A model generated the notes under the pieces. It saw nothing but the letters and a program-made list of their open reading frames with translations, was not told the DNA's origin and ran no database searches. This document shows positions 16,742-26,293 of a stretch of DNA of 51,089 bases, piece by piece (the first letter of the stretch is position 1; every line of letters starts with the position of its first letter). Both the position numbers and the translations under genes were made by a program. The stretch is from an uncultured bacterium. GTDB taxonomy: Bacteria > Spirochaetota > UBA4802 > UB4802. The stretch covers positions 1 through 51,089 of the forward strand of contig CALEUQ010000031.1 of assembly GCA_937920495.1 (NCBI GenBank), written 5' to 3'.

Positions 16742-18604
16742 CTATTTCAACAACACATCAAGGTCTCCAAGGTTGAAGGGCTTCATTAAAAAGAAAAGGC
16801 TTTGATCATTGCTGTGTTCACTGATAAATGAAGACATATCATACCCACTCATAATGAATACCGGCACAGTAGCATTGAAATTTCTTATACGGTTCAACAC
16901 CTCCCTGCCATTTATATCAGGCAGAATAAGATCCAGGAAGATGCAATCAAAACGGTTTGGTGCATTTTGTAACATCTCCACAGCGCTTTGCCCATTATTA
17001 GACACAGTGACAAATGCACCTTTATCTTCAAAATATGAACGCAGCAGTAAACACGTTTCAGTATTATCATCCACCACAAGGATCCTTTGATAGCGAGGTT
17101 TCTTCAATATTGCAAGGTCAGGTTCTTTTATTGCAGGCAACAATATTGTAACTTTAGTCCCTTTTTCATCCCGCGATAGTGCTATATGCCCTTCATGATT
17201 TTTTATATGGCCAAATGCTATGGCAAGGCCCATACCGCTATGTTTTAATGGATCCTTTGTGGTAAAATACGGCTCAAATACTTTTGGAAGAATTGCTTCA
17301 TCAATACCATGCCCCGAATCGGTAATATCAATCTGAACGCATTTATTATATTTTTTCCTCACATCAGAGGGCAATAACTCATTGCTGAGATATTGTACTT
17401 TTATTTCAATTTCACCTTCAGCACCAATAGCTTCTGCTGCATTGCGTAGTATCTCAATGAATACCTGCCGTAGTTGATTCACATCACCATATACCTTATA
17501 CTCTGATTCTTCAAATTCTTTCTTTATCCTGATTCGGTTGTGCAAATTTGGCGTAGCACCTATTGCATACATTATAGGAGCTCGAATATCCAGATATGAT
17601 GGATTATAAAGCTGACCGCGAGCAAAACCCAGCAATTGATTGGTGAGTGTTGCGGCTTTACTTGCTGCTTCAAATATTCTGGTTGCAAAATATCTGTTGG
17701 AATCGTCAGGGGGTAATTTTCGTAAAAGAATCTCGGCAAATCCTGATATGCCCGCCAGTATATTATTAAATTCATGCGCAATTCCCCGGGCAAGCCTCCC
17801 CACACTTTCAAGCCGTTTTGTTTCAAGCGTTTCCTCTTCACGCTTTTGTCGTGCAGAAACATCTTCAAGCATAACCACAAACCCTTCAGGTTCACGTGAT
17901 GAACGCATATACGGGAAAGCTTTGCCTGCAAAATAATATGTTACTTCCTCACCCTTAATTTTGACTGTGTAAGGAAAACGGGGTATGTCCATAATGCGAC
18001 CGCACAATACCTCTTTAAAAATAAGGTCAATGCCATATTTCTGAATCTGTTTATCTTTCCATACATTATAATCAGGTATCATATCATCCACATGCTCGGC
18101 AATTGCCCTGAATGTCATATTCTGCCGCTTAATATAACCATCATTATCATAGAGCAAAATTATGTAGGGTGAATGCAGGAACAGATTTTCTGAAAAGTAA
18201 AATGCCTGCAGCATCTCTTCTTCCATCTTCTTTCGTTCAGTAATATCTCGTATTACTGCATGTATCCGTACAACATTGTCTCCCTCTTTTATGTAAATAT
18301 TTTTCTGTTCAACCCAGATAATTTTATCCTCAATTGTTTTAACCTCAAAGGTAAAATAAGGTGCCAGAATACCCTCATGTATATCACGCCAGAGCTGGAA
18401 ATATTTTCTTCTATAACGTGGTAGTACAAAGTGAGCTAAATCTCGTAATTTATTTACTTTGTCAGTTGAAAATCCCAACCGCTGTAATGCCATACTATTT
18501 GCGTATCGTATAATACCGGAAGGATAATCAATTGATAAAATAACATCCGGAAGGTTATCGATAAGCTCTTTGAGCCTGAAACTATCGTTAAATGAAATTT
18601 CCAT
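16742..18604 (-). CDS. Soluble PAS-PAS hybrid histidine kinase with C-terminal receiver
   Basis: This is a 620-residue cytoplasmic sensor kinase with no membrane span. Domains in order: PAS 1 (about 10-125, ending RDITERKK), PAS 2 (about 130-255, ending LEDVSARQK), HisKA dimerisation with the phospho-acceptor in GIAHEFNN (His277), HATPase with DSGHGID and SGMGLAIA (about 370-490), and a receiver (about 500-620) with ILVVDDN and the phospho-acceptor Asp558 in FLDLILPD. The input must be cytosolic. Its output partner is not encoded in tandem; the sigma-54 activator facing it has no receiver. It starts with an ATG at 18604. Confidence 0.93.
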   Translation of the reverse strand: MEISFNDSFRLKELIDNLPDVILSIDYPSGIIRYANSMALQRLGFSTDKVNKLRDLAHFVLPRYRRKYFQLWRDIHEGILAPYFTFEVKTIEDKIIWVEQKNIYIKEGDNVVRIHAVIRDITERKKMEEEMLQAFYFSENLFLHSPYIILLYDNDGYIKRQNMTFRAIAEHVDDMIPDYNVWKDKQIQKYGIDLIFKEVLCGRIMDIPRFPYTVKIKGEEVTYYFAGKAFPYMRSSREPEGFVVMLEDVSARQKREEETLETKRLESVGRLARGIAHEFNNILAGISGFAEILLRKLPPDDSNRYFATRIFEAASKAATLTNQLLGFARGQLYNPSYLDIRAPIMYAIGATPNLHNRIRIKKEFEESEYKVYGDVNQLRQVFIEILRNAAEAIGAEGEIEIKVQYLSNELLPSDVRKKYNKCVQIDITDSGHGIDEAILPKVFEPYFTTKDPLKHSGMGLAIAFGHIKNHEGHIALSRDEKGTKVTILLPAIKEPDLAILKKPRYQRILVVDDNTETCLLLRSYFEDKGAFVTVSNNGQSAVEMLQNAPNRFDCIFLDLILPDINGREVLNRIRNFNATVPVFIMSGYDMSSFISEHSNDQSLFFLMKPFNLGDLDVLLK

Positions 18605-18924
18605 ACAGTAACACTGTAACCTTTTTGCAGTTTATCTCTGTAGTAATAATACCCACATACTAATTATTGCCTGGCCTCTGATATAAGGTGATTGTAGATA
18701 CTAACTTTATTATGTGAAAATATCCTCTGGGCAATAATCATTGTAAATTCTCAGTTTGACAGTATAGCATATGAAAAGTATTGTCAAGAAGAAAGTATTG
18801 TGATATATTGTTTATATAAGTGATATACAATTACCTGTTGTTAATACAAAAGATGTATCACCACCTGCAATGCTTCTCAATGACAGTGCAATTAAATTGA
18901 ATTCAACGTGAGGGGAAACATATA
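18605..18924. other. Intergenic region, nothing recognised
   Basis: This 320-bp AT-rich spacer lies between the divergent hybrid kinase and DUF2905 genes. I found no hairpin, RNA gene, repeat element or clear promoter pair. AGGGG at 18911-18915 serves as ribosome-binding site for the next gene. Confidence 0.5.
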
Positions 18925-19131
18925 ATGGGCAGATTCTTAATTATAGCAGGAATACTGTTAATCATTACAGGCATCCTATTGCAGGTATTTCCAAAATTTT
19001 TAGGCAGGATGCCCGGTGATATTACGTTTAATAAAGGTAACATCACAGTCTATTTTCCATTCATGACCATGCTTGTTATCAGTGTTATTCTCACTATTCT
19101 GCTCAATGTATTCCTGCGATTATTTAAATAA
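18925..19131 (+). CDS. DUF2905 family small membrane protein
   Basis: This 68-residue integral membrane protein has two hydrophobic helices (about 3-25 and 43-66) around a conserved central motif, LGRMPGDITFNKGNITVYFP. The LGR(L/M)PGDI...YFP pattern is diagnostic of the DUF2905 family of tiny bacterial membrane proteins, whose function is not known. The ribosome-binding site AGGGG lies 9 nt before the ATG. It stands alone ahead of trkA. Confidence 0.88.
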   Translation: MGRFLIIAGILLIITGILLQVFPKFLGRMPGDITFNKGNITVYFPFMTMLVISVILTILLNVFLRLFK

Positions 19132-19342
19132 ACAGTAACTATAGCACTAACGTTATATTTTATGTATTCAGGCATGCCTCTGTAAGCTGGGGCGTATGCT
19201 GCTACATAATACACGCTCCATGTGTTGAATTCACCTGGCTACTTTTATTATTGACAGCAATAATTATTATATTGATTTTATCTAAACTGACAGTATACAT
19301 TAATAAATGCAGTATTCTATTACACATACAGGGTAATACACA

Positions 19343-20686
19343 ATGCATACCGTAATTCTGGGCGCAGGGGTTGTGGGTTATCAGATAGCCCAGCAGCTTA
19401 TATCAGAAGGAAAAGATGTAATTATAATTGAAAAAAATCCTGATCGCGCAAAGTACATATCCGAACATCTTGACTGCATGGTGCTCAACGATGAAGGTAC
19501 AAACCTGACAACTTTGAAACGTGCAGGAACACAGAACGCTGACATCTTTATAAGTGCCACCAACTCTGATGAAGTAAATATGATAGCATGTGGGCTTGTT
19601 GCAAGTGAATTTGATGTTCGTCTAAAAATTGCCCGCGTCCGCAATATTGATTATTCAAAATCCAGAATAATGGGGAAGTCGTTTTTAGGTATTGACTTTA
19701 TTGTAAATTCAGAGGTTGAAACCGCCCGCCAGATTGCAAATACAATAGCCCTTGGTGCAGATAGTGATGTAATGCTTTTTGAAAATACTGATATGCAGTT
19801 GCGGAACATTGTGGTTTCCCCCGGTTCGTATTTTGTGCATAAAACAGTGAAAGAAATACGTAAAGGCATTACCGAGCCATTTCTTATTGCAGGCATCATG
19901 CGCAACAATGAGTTTATAATCCCTACTGGTGATACTCAAGTCCTTGAAGGGGATAATATTTATTTGCTTGCTACACAAAAAAATTTTACTAAAATATTCA
20001 TACAGGTTGGCAAAAAACAGGAAAAGATTGACCGAATAGTTATTGTTGGCGGTGGCCGCGTTGGTGCACTGGCCTGTGAATACTTAATAAGAACCGGAAG
20101 AAAAATTACCGTTATTGAAGCTGATTACGAGCGATGTAAATTCCTTGCAGAAAAATTCCCTGATGCGCTCATCCTTAACGCCGACATTTCTGACGAATCT
20201 ATTTTTCAGGAAGAAGAAATTGCAAAACATGACCTTATTGTATCGGTCACCGACAATCAGGAACTTAATATGCTCATCAGCTTATATGCAAAAAACCTTG
20301 GAGTAAAACGTGCTATAGCACTTGTCACCAACTCAAACTATCTGGCAATTGCATCACGGCTGGATATAGACGTGACAGTAAATCCAAAGCTATCTACAGT
20401 TGACGCAATAATGAAATTCATACGGCGTGGTAAAATTAAAAGCCTGCACAGTATTTTTCATGGAAGAGCTGAGGTTATTGAATTTTCTGTTGATGATAAA
20501 AATCCACTTGTAGGCAAACCATTGAAGGACATACAATTCCCACAAAACTCTATCATCCTTTCTGTGGTACGCAATAATACCAATATATTGCCACATGGTA
20601 ATCTAGTAATAGAACCAGATGATCTGGTCATTATTATTGCTGAGAAAGCGTCAATACCATATATAGAACAATTTATTCAGGGATAA
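19343..20686 (+). CDS. trkA: Trk potassium uptake regulatory subunit TrkA
   Basis: This 447-residue cytoplasmic NAD(H)/nucleotide-binding gating subunit serves the TrkH potassium channel. It has the duplicated RCK architecture of proteobacterial-type TrkA. RCK_N1 has the Rossmann motif GAGVVGYQIA at residues 6-15 and the acidic strand end IIIEKN; RCK_C1 follows. RCK_N2 has IVGGGRVGA at about 233-241 and VIEAD; RCK_C2 is at the end. The gene lies 16 nt before trkH with a shared direction, so they form an operon. The region upstream (19132-19342) shows no riboswitch that I can recognise. Confidence 0.95.
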   Translation: MHTVILGAGVVGYQIAQQLISEGKDVIIIEKNPDRAKYISEHLDCMVLNDEGTNLTTLKRAGTQNADIFISATNSDEVNMIACGLVASEFDVRLKIARVRNIDYSKSRIMGKSFLGIDFIVNSEVETARQIANTIALGADSDVMLFENTDMQLRNIVVSPGSYFVHKTVKEIRKGITEPFLIAGIMRNNEFIIPTGDTQVLEGDNIYLLATQKNFTKIFIQVGKKQEKIDRIVIVGGGRVGALACEYLIRTGRKITVIEADYERCKFLAEKFPDALILNADISDESIFQEEEIAKHDLIVSVTDNQELNMLISLYAKNLGVKRAIALVTNSNYLAIASRLDIDVTVNPKLSTVDAIMKFIRRGKIKSLHSIFHGRAEVIEFSVDDKNPLVGKPLKDIQFPQNSIILSVVRNNTNILPHGNLVIEPDDLVIIIAEKASIPYIEQFIQG

Positions 20687-20702
20687 AGAGGATACGGCAT
20701 TA

Positions 20703-22154
20703 ATGAATCCTTTAATTATACTTAAAATTCTGTCAGTGCTGGCTCTCATCATTTCAGGTTTTATGCTCATACCTTTTGGTATTGCTCTGTATTTGGGGGA
20801 AAAATCATGCATATATGCATTTATTATAACAACTGTCACCGTAACCATAATAGCGATATGTATACAGATAGCATTACGTCATAAAAAGGTGGAAATGCTC
20901 TCAACCCGCGATGGTTTTCTTCTGGTCACATCCAGCTGGCTTCTTGCTTCACTCATAGGCACATTGCCGTTTTATATCTCAGGAGGAATTCCGTCATTTA
21001 CCGATGCGTTTTTTGAGACTATTTCAGGGTTCACCACAACCGGTGCATCGATACTCACCGATATTGAATCCCTGCCAAAATCTTTGCTTTTCTGGCGTTC
21101 ACTCACCCACTGGCTTGGAGGCATGGGTATAGTAGTGCTTGCGGTGGCAATACTTCCTATGATGGGTATTGGAGGCTTGCAGCTTATCCGAGCAGAAGCG
21201 CCCGGACCAACGGTGGATAGAATTTCACCACGCATTACCAGGACTGCAAAAATACTCTGGCTCATATATATTGGATTAACAACGGCAGAGACTATTTTAC
21301 TTATGCTTGGTGGCATGGATCTCTTTGATAGTCTCACCCATACTTTTGGTACACTTGCTACCGGAGGATTTTCAACCAAAAATACCAGTGTAGGCCATTT
21401 TAATTCAGCATATATTGATGGGGTGATTACAGTATTCATGCTTTTAGCAGGCATTAATTTTTCACTGCATTATCGTCTTTTAACCGGTAAATTGAAATCC
21501 ATATACCGCGATTCGGAATTCAAAGCCTATATGTTAATATTTTTTCTTTCCACAATTATTATCGTGCTATCACTCTATGGTACCACCTATCAAACCATTG
21601 GTGAATGCATCCGATTTGCGTCATTTCAGGCTGCCAGCATCATGACAACAACAGGATTTGCCACTGCTGACTATGAACTGTGGCTGCCGCTGGCACATAC
21701 CATACTGTTCATCCTGATGTTTGTTGGTGGTTGTTCCGGCTCTACCGGTGGAGGTATTAAAGTAATACGGCTTGTCATTTTGCTTAAGCAGGCAATAAAT
21801 GAAATGAAGCTGCTCATTCATCCACGTGGTGTATTTGCATTAAAAATTAGCGGCAACATGGTAAAAAAGAATATAGTGTATGCAGTGATGGGTTTTTTCT
21901 TTCTTTACATTATGATTTTGCTTTGCGTTACGTTTGCCATTGCATCGGCCGGGCACGATATCACCACTTCGTTTTCCACAGCACTTGCCACACTGGGTAA
22001 TATTGGTCCTGGATTTGGGAGTGTAGGTCCTGCGGACAATTATGCATTTTACCAGGACTATATCAAATGGATTCTTTCACTTGCAATGCTGGTTGGACGA
22101 TTGGAGCTTTACACAGTGCTGATCATACTGCTGCCGCATTTCTGGAAAAGATGA
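20703..22154 (+). CDS. trkH: Trk potassium channel/transporter TrkH
   Basis: This 483-residue inner-membrane potassium-translocating subunit pairs with TrkA. All four pore-loop repeats of the family can be seen: ETISGFTTTGAS, FGTLATGGFST, IMTTTGFATAD and LATLGNIGPGFG. Each has the Gly of the selectivity filter. Hydrophobic helices are as expected for ten or more spans, with the SLTHWLGGMGIVVLA and GGCSGSTGGGIKVIR stretches typical of TrkH/TrkG. AGAGGA precedes the ATG. It is the second gene of the trkAH operon. Confidence 0.96.
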   Translation: MNPLIILKILSVLALIISGFMLIPFGIALYLGEKSCIYAFIITTVTVTIIAICIQIALRHKKVEMLSTRDGFLLVTSSWLLASLIGTLPFYISGGIPSFTDAFFETISGFTTTGASILTDIESLPKSLLFWRSLTHWLGGMGIVVLAVAILPMMGIGGLQLIRAEAPGPTVDRISPRITRTAKILWLIYIGLTTAETILLMLGGMDLFDSLTHTFGTLATGGFSTKNTSVGHFNSAYIDGVITVFMLLAGINFSLHYRLLTGKLKSIYRDSEFKAYMLIFFLSTIIIVLSLYGTTYQTIGECIRFASFQAASIMTTTGFATADYELWLPLAHTILFILMFVGGCSGSTGGGIKVIRLVILLKQAINEMKLLIHPRGVFALKISGNMVKKNIVYAVMGFFFLYIMILLCVTFAIASAGHDITTSFSTALATLGNIGPGFGSVGPADNYAFYQDYIKWILSLAMLVGRLELYTVLIILLPHFWKR

Positions 22155-22268
22155 ATTTTTTGTTAAAAATTATTCTTGACGCAAAAAACAAATTTTGCTT
22201 GTGTTCAAATCTCATTGTACTAATACTACTGTATACTATATTCTACTGACATAAAAAAGGAAAACGCA

Positions 22269-23297
22269 ATGCCTAAGTATTCACTAAAAGATATTATTGA
22301 ACGGTCCAAAGGCTGGCTTATGCATCCTTACAGCAGGATTGCGTTTATACTATTTATTGCTATCTCTTTATATCTAATAGTATCTGCAATCATTGTTGTG
22401 GTGCTGACCAAACCAGATAAAGAAGTAAAAATACCTGACGTAGTTGGCAAACGGTACGCTGACGTCCACAATAGCCTTATTCGTAAGGGACTAAAACCAC
22501 AGCTTAAGTTTTACGATGTTCACGATATTGATAATGATATTATCTTACGGCAATATCCAGAACCGGGGGAGATAGTTTCTGAAAACAGCACTATACGCTT
22601 ACTTGTTAGCCGCAGTAATCTGACCATTGATATGCCCAGTGTGGTTGGTATGGAATTGCCATTTGCACTCAATAAGCTTAAAAATCTACACCTGTACGAT
22701 AAAACCATATCGCTGCGTGTTGGCGTTATTTCATATATTCCATCCGAAAAAACCGCTGACAATGTAGTCATTGACCAGAGTCCCAAATCAGGGCAGAAGA
22801 TTCTCCTTGACCGCAAAGTGAACCTGCTTGTATCAAGCGGCAGTGCAACACAGCCTGTTATGCCAAAGCTCATTGGCCAGTCGGTTGACCTGTGTTTTCC
22901 ACTTCTTATGTCAAAGAAGGTGTTTGTTTCATTTACTGTACTGCCCACAAACGACATTGCGCAAAGCGGGATTGTAGCTCTGGCGACCCCACAGGAAGGT
23001 CAGCCACTAGTTGAAGGCCAGACAGTGAATCTGCACGTATATTATTACGAAATGAAGGACAAACCTTACTACGCCTATGAGCGCCTTAAATACACCGTCC
23101 CAAATGATGAAGATGAAGGCCTGTACGAAGTATACGTAAGCGACAATGCATCCAAACGGCTATGTTTTTCGCAAAATTTGAAACCCGGAAATACTATCGA
23201 TTGTGTGTTCCAGCGGACGGGCAATGCGCGTGTATACGTGATGTGTAACAAAAAACAGGTTAAGGTCTTGAGTTTTGATGTTGAAGAATTTGACTGA
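22269..23297 (+). CDS. Membrane-anchored PASTA-domain protein
   Basis: This 342-residue protein has a cytoplasmic N-terminus, one membrane helix (about residues 24-47) and three extracytoplasmic PASTA domains. Each opens with a P-x-(V/L)-(V/I)-G motif: IPDVVGKRYADV, MPSVVGMELPFA and MPKLIGQSVDLC. PASTA domains bind peptidoglycan in kinases and penicillin-binding proteins, but no catalytic domain is attached here. A C-terminal beta-rich domain of about 80 residues follows. The 3' end overlaps the start of rpe by 20 nt, so the genes are coupled. A role in envelope sensing or anchoring is inferred from the domain. Confidence 0.88.
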   Translation: MPKYSLKDIIERSKGWLMHPYSRIAFILFIAISLYLIVSAIIVVVLTKPDKEVKIPDVVGKRYADVHNSLIRKGLKPQLKFYDVHDIDNDIILRQYPEPGEIVSENSTIRLLVSRSNLTIDMPSVVGMELPFALNKLKNLHLYDKTISLRVGVISYIPSEKTADNVVIDQSPKSGQKILLDRKVNLLVSSGSATQPVMPKLIGQSVDLCFPLLMSKKVFVSFTVLPTNDIAQSGIVALATPQEGQPLVEGQTVNLHVYYYEMKDKPYYAYERLKYTVPNDEDEGLYEVYVSDNASKRLCFSQNLKPGNTIDCVFQRTGNARVYVMCNKKQVKVLSFDVEEFD

Positions 23298-23964
23298 TAC
23301 AGTGTTACTATCGCCCTCTATAATTGCAGCTGACCTTTCACTGCTGGGTTCCTTTGTGTCATCATGTGACAGATCATACATCCATCTTCTGCATATTGAT
23401 GTCATGGATGGCAATTTTGTGCCCAACATCACCATAGGCCCCGGATACATACATAATCTTAAACAACACACCGATATACCCCTTGACATACACCTGATGA
23501 TTGAAAAACCGGAGCTATCGCTACAAAGCTTTATTGATTGTACGCCATACTTTTTAACTATACATTATGAAAGTACACGCCAGCCGGTACGCCTGCTTAA
23601 GCTCATTAAAGATTCAGGATTAAAAGCGGGGATTAGCATTAACCCATCAACTCCAATTGAATCGCTGTACGACATACTTGAATACACTGATATGGTGCTT
23701 GTAATGTCGGTTGAACCTGGATTCTATGGCCAGAAATTTATACCATCTTCATTGAAAAGAATAGAAAAGCTTAACACATTTATCATTGAACATAGTCTGG
23801 ATGTTGTGATACAGGTTGATGGCGGTATAAATGAAGATACCATTGCCGATGTTGTAAAAGCTGGTGCCAGAATTATTGTTGCCGGCAGCAGCGTATTTAA
23901 ATCTGCCAATTTCAATGCTCAGGCAAAAAAGTTACTTGAAATAGCAAAAAAGGCTATAGTATAA
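23278..23964 (+). CDS. rpe: Ribulose-phosphate 3-epimerase
   Basis: This 228-residue TIM-barrel enzyme interconverts ribulose 5-phosphate and xylulose 5-phosphate in the pentose phosphate pathway. Family landmarks: LSPSIIAADLS, the metal-ligand strand HIDVMDGNFVPN, DIHLMIEKP, MSVEPGFYGQKF, and QVDGGINEDT with the second Asp, then a phosphate-binding AGSSVF. The ATG at 23278 is used; a TTG one codon earlier is also possible. It overlaps the PASTA gene by 20 nt. A copy of the iterated octamer at 23307-23314 encodes LLSP at the barrel's first strand. Confidence 0.96.
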   Translation: MLKNLTDTVLLSPSIIAADLSLLGSFVSSCDRSYIHLLHIDVMDGNFVPNITIGPGYIHNLKQHTDIPLDIHLMIEKPELSLQSFIDCTPYFLTIHYESTRQPVRLLKLIKDSGLKAGISINPSTPIESLYDILEYTDMVLVMSVEPGFYGQKFIPSSLKRIEKLNTFIIEHSLDVVIQVDGGINEDTIADVVKAGARIIVAGSSVFKSANFNAQAKKLLEIAKKAIV

Positions 23965-24093
23965 ACCTAATAAATTTTGTACGTGCATCACATGTGTGCT
24001 AAACACTACTATATACCACACTACAATGTTTAGTGTGCCAGCTAACTGTGTTTATTAACTTGATTTGAATCATTGAGTGTAGTATATTTTGTA

Positions 24094-24123
24094 TTGACAA
24101 AAAATTCTTATAAAAAATAATCA
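24094..24123 (+). promoter_or_regulatory. Candidate sigma-70-type promoter of the rpsP operon
   Basis: TTGACA at 24094-24099 is followed, after 17-18 nt, by ATAATC/TAATCA at 24117-24123. The -35 is perfect and the -10 weak. The strong ribosome-binding site AGGAGGT (24139-24145) then decides the GTG start of rpsP at 24152. Confidence 0.45.
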
Positions 24124-24151
24124 TCCACTAATTATTTCAGGAGGTAGATAC

Positions 24152-24388
24152 GTGGTAAAGATTCGATTGCAACGCGCTGGAACCAAGAAAAAACCATTTT
24201 ACAAGGTAGTGGTGGTTGATTCACGAAAACGTCGTGATGGTGCTGTTATTGAAAGCTTGGGACATTATCAACCTATAGTGAAAGGCGAGCAATTTGTGGT
24301 TGATAAGGAGAAGGTTGCAGAGTGGCTGAAAAAAGGGGCTCAGCCAACGGAAACTATCGCAAAATTACTTAAAAAAGCCGGCATATAA
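24152..24388 (+). CDS. rpsP: Ribosomal protein S16
   Basis: This 78-residue component of the 30S subunit matches the family throughout: [35 protein letters not shown] and [19 protein letters not shown]. Length is typical. It starts at GTG behind an optimal AGGAGGT ribosome-binding site. It is first gene of the conserved rpsP-khpA-rimM-trmD-rplS operon. An iterated octamer (24353-24360) is accommodated in the codons for TIA near the C-terminus. Confidence 0.97.
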   Translation: MVKIRLQRAGTKKKPFYKVVVVDSRKRRDGAVIESLGHYQPIVKGEQFVVDKEKVAEWLKKGAQPTETIAKLLKKAGI

Positions 24389-24424
24389 AGGCTAATTCCA
24401 ATCTTACAGGTGGAGGCGATAACG

Positions 24425-24661
24425 ATGAATTACAAGGAACTTGTAGAATACATGGTCAAATCTTTAGTTGATCATCCCGATCAGGTTGAAATACGCGAGA
24501 TAGAAGGCGAAAAATCTACTATTCTTGAATTAAAAGTTACAAAGGAAGACATTGGAAAAGTCATTGGCAAGCATGGAAGGATTGCGCGTGCAATCAGAAC
24601 CATACTGAATGCATCAGCCACCAAGACAGGCAAAAGGATAGTTCTGGAAATACTTGATTGA
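24425..24661 (+). CDS. khpA: KH-domain RNA-binding protein KhpA (YlqC)
   Basis: This 78-residue single KH-domain protein is the small RNA chaperone usually encoded between rpsP and rimM. The GxxG RNA-binding loop is IGKHGR (Gly48-Lys-His-Gly51), preceded by [13 protein letters not shown] chose the ATG at 24425, 10 nt after TGGAGG; an in-frame GTG at 24410 would add five residues and sit on that ribosome-binding site. Its TGA overlaps the TTG start of rimM. Confidence 0.92.
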   Translation: MNYKELVEYMVKSLVDHPDQVEIREIEGEKSTILELKVTKEDIGKVIGKHGRIARAIRTILNASATKTGKRIVLEILD

Positions 24662-25176
24662 GCAGTAAAGAATATTTTCGTATTGGAGTCATCTGTGGCA
24701 TCCATGGACTGGATGGATGCCTTAAAGTTCATATAATTACTGATTTCCCCCAGCGTTTTTCCGGTGATATCCCGGTATACGTGAATATACGGGGGCATTA
24801 TAAAGCATTTACAATAGCAGGTTTTACCTTTGCAGCAAAACGCATAGGTTACATGTATTTGGATGGCATACAGGATGTAACCGCTGCAAATGCAATCAAA
24901 GGGTGCGAACTTTTTGTTGATTCCACTGATGCATGTATTGACCTGGATGCTGATAGTTTTCACTATTCAGCAATTATTGGCTGCGCAGTGTACTACAACA
25001 ATACAGACTTTGGCACTGTTGTTGATATTTTGCAAACCGGTGCAGCCGACACATTGGTAATAAGGACGCATGAAGGCATAGAGCACCTAATTCCGTTTGT
25101 TGCAAGTATGGTAGGCACTGGTCGATTGCATGAACATATCCTTGAGATTTTCCCTATTGAAGGGCTTATTGAGTGA
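24658..25176 (+). CDS. rimM: Ribosome maturation factor RimM
   Basis: This 172-residue 16S rRNA processing factor binds ribosomal protein S19 during 30S maturation. The N-terminal RimM domain begins [18 protein letters not shown], the usual I(G)xIxxxHGLxGxLKV pattern. The C-terminal PRC-barrel includes [17 protein letters not shown] and LIPFVASMV. The start is a TTG overlapping the khpA stop (TTGA, 24658-24661). No ATG occurs before the conserved region, so a rare start with translational coupling is well supported. The 3' end overlaps trmD by 4 nt. Confidence 0.93.
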   Translation: MSSKEYFRIGVICGIHGLDGCLKVHIITDFPQRFSGDIPVYVNIRGHYKAFTIAGFTFAAKRIGYMYLDGIQDVTAANAIKGCELFVDSTDACIDLDADSFHYSAIIGCAVYYNNTDFGTVVDILQTGAADTLVIRTHEGIEHLIPFVASMVGTGRLHEHILEIFPIEGLIE

Positions 25177-25874
25177 AGATCTTTAAAATTATTACGCTGT
25201 TTCCGGAATTTTTTAAAAGCCCACTGCAGACAGGGCTTATTGGAAAAGCAGTTGAAAGGGGCCTGTGCCACTTTGAAATCATAAACCTGCGAGAGTTTGG
25301 CGAAGGGCAGTACCGACAATGTGATGATTATCCGTATGGCGGCGGAAGCGGAATGGTGCTCTTACCGGGGCCGCTGTTTAGAGCCATAAAATTACACAAG
25401 GGTGATTCAAAAGTAATTTATCCGTCACCGTCCGGGGTGGTGCTTACACAGGCTCTTGTAAAAAAGCTTTTTTTGTGCGATAGTTACTGTTTTATATGTG
25501 GCCAGTATGAAGGCATAGACCAGCGGGTAATTGACCGCTATGTTGATTATGAGATATCCATAGGCGACTATGTGCTCTCAGGTGGCGAATACGCAACCAT
25601 GGTAATTATTGATGCGCTGTGCAGATATATACCGGGTTTTATGTCAAATCCACAGTCGCTGTCTGAAGAAAGCTTTGAAAATTATCTTTTGGAATATCCG
25701 CAATATACTCGCCCGCGTGAAATTGATGGGATGGCAGTACCTGAGATATTGCTCTCGGGCAATCATGAGAAAATACGGAAGTGGCGTCTTGAAAAAAGCA
25801 TTGAAAAGACTAAGGCAGTAAGGCCTGATCTGTATACATTGTACAAAGCAAAAAAGGATGAGGTAGAACAATGA
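25173..25874 (+). CDS. trmD: tRNA (guanine37-N1)-methyltransferase TrmD
   Basis: This 233-residue SPOUT methyltransferase makes m1G37 in tRNAs reading CNN codons, preventing frameshifts. Landmarks: IITLFPEFF, the [13 protein letters not shown] loop (residues 51-63), [11 protein letters not shown], and the S-adenosylmethionine-binding trefoil knot [16 protein letters not shown]. The C-terminal helical domain begins [13 protein letters not shown]. It starts with GTG in a GTGA overlap with rimM and ends in an ATGA overlap with rplS, so the whole block is translationally coupled. An octamer copy at 25477-25484 encodes CDSY. Confidence 0.97.
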   Translation: MKIFKIITLFPEFFKSPLQTGLIGKAVERGLCHFEIINLREFGEGQYRQCDDYPYGGGSGMVLLPGPLFRAIKLHKGDSKVIYPSPSGVVLTQALVKKLFLCDSYCFICGQYEGIDQRVIDRYVDYEISIGDYVLSGGEYATMVIIDALCRYIPGFMSNPQSLSEESFENYLLEYPQYTRPREIDGMAVPEILLSGNHEKIRKWRLEKSIEKTKAVRPDLYTLYKAKKDEVEQ

Positions 25875-26290
25875 AAGCAATACAATTAGTACAAAAAGAA
25901 TTCAGTAAAAGTTACCGTGATGTCAACTTTGAAGTGGGCGATACCGTGAAAGTCCACTACAGAATAATTGAAGGTGACAAAGAACGAATCCAGGTGTATG
26001 AAGGCATCGTGATTGCTATTGATAATAAAGGCATTAGCAAAACCTTCACCGTACGGCGAATATCCTATGATATTGGTGTTGAAAGGATATTTCCGCTACA
26101 TTCCCCAAGAATTGAAAAGATTACAGTGGTCCGCAAGGGCAAAAAACGCAGAGCAAAACTCTACTTTCTGCGTGAACGAACTGGTAAATCAGCAAAGCTT
26201 AAAGAAGTACGTTCCCGAAAGAAAACCATTGAAACACCTGCAACGCATGAGGTTGTTGAAAATACGCAAAACAGTGAAACTAATGCATAA
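25871..26290 (+). CDS. rplS: Ribosomal protein L19
   Basis: This 139-residue 50S protein sits at the interface with the 30S subunit. Conserved stretches: [47 protein letters not shown] and [19 protein letters not shown]. About 25 residues beyond the usual end form a Lys/Thr/Glu tail. The ATG overlaps the trmD stop by 4 nt. It is followed 3 nt later by rnhB. Confidence 0.97.
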   Translation: MKAIQLVQKEFSKSYRDVNFEVGDTVKVHYRIIEGDKERIQVYEGIVIAIDNKGISKTFTVRRISYDIGVERIFPLHSPRIEKITVVRKGKKRRAKLYFLRERTGKSAKLKEVRSRKKTIETPATHEVVENTQNSETNA

Positions 26291-26293
26291 TGT

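Noticed and set aside
19132-19342. Riboswitch (cyclic di-AMP type) ahead of trkA
   Set aside because: I looked for conserved paired elements because of the potassium genes, but found no recognisable structure.
22067-22249. 60-codon frame at the end of trkH
   Set aside because: Mostly an out-of-frame shadow of trkH followed by AT-rich sequence; no ribosome-binding site.
23999-24033. Terminator after rpe (CTAAACA ... TGTTTAG)
   Set aside because: The stem is AT-rich, the loop is 21 nt and no T-run follows.
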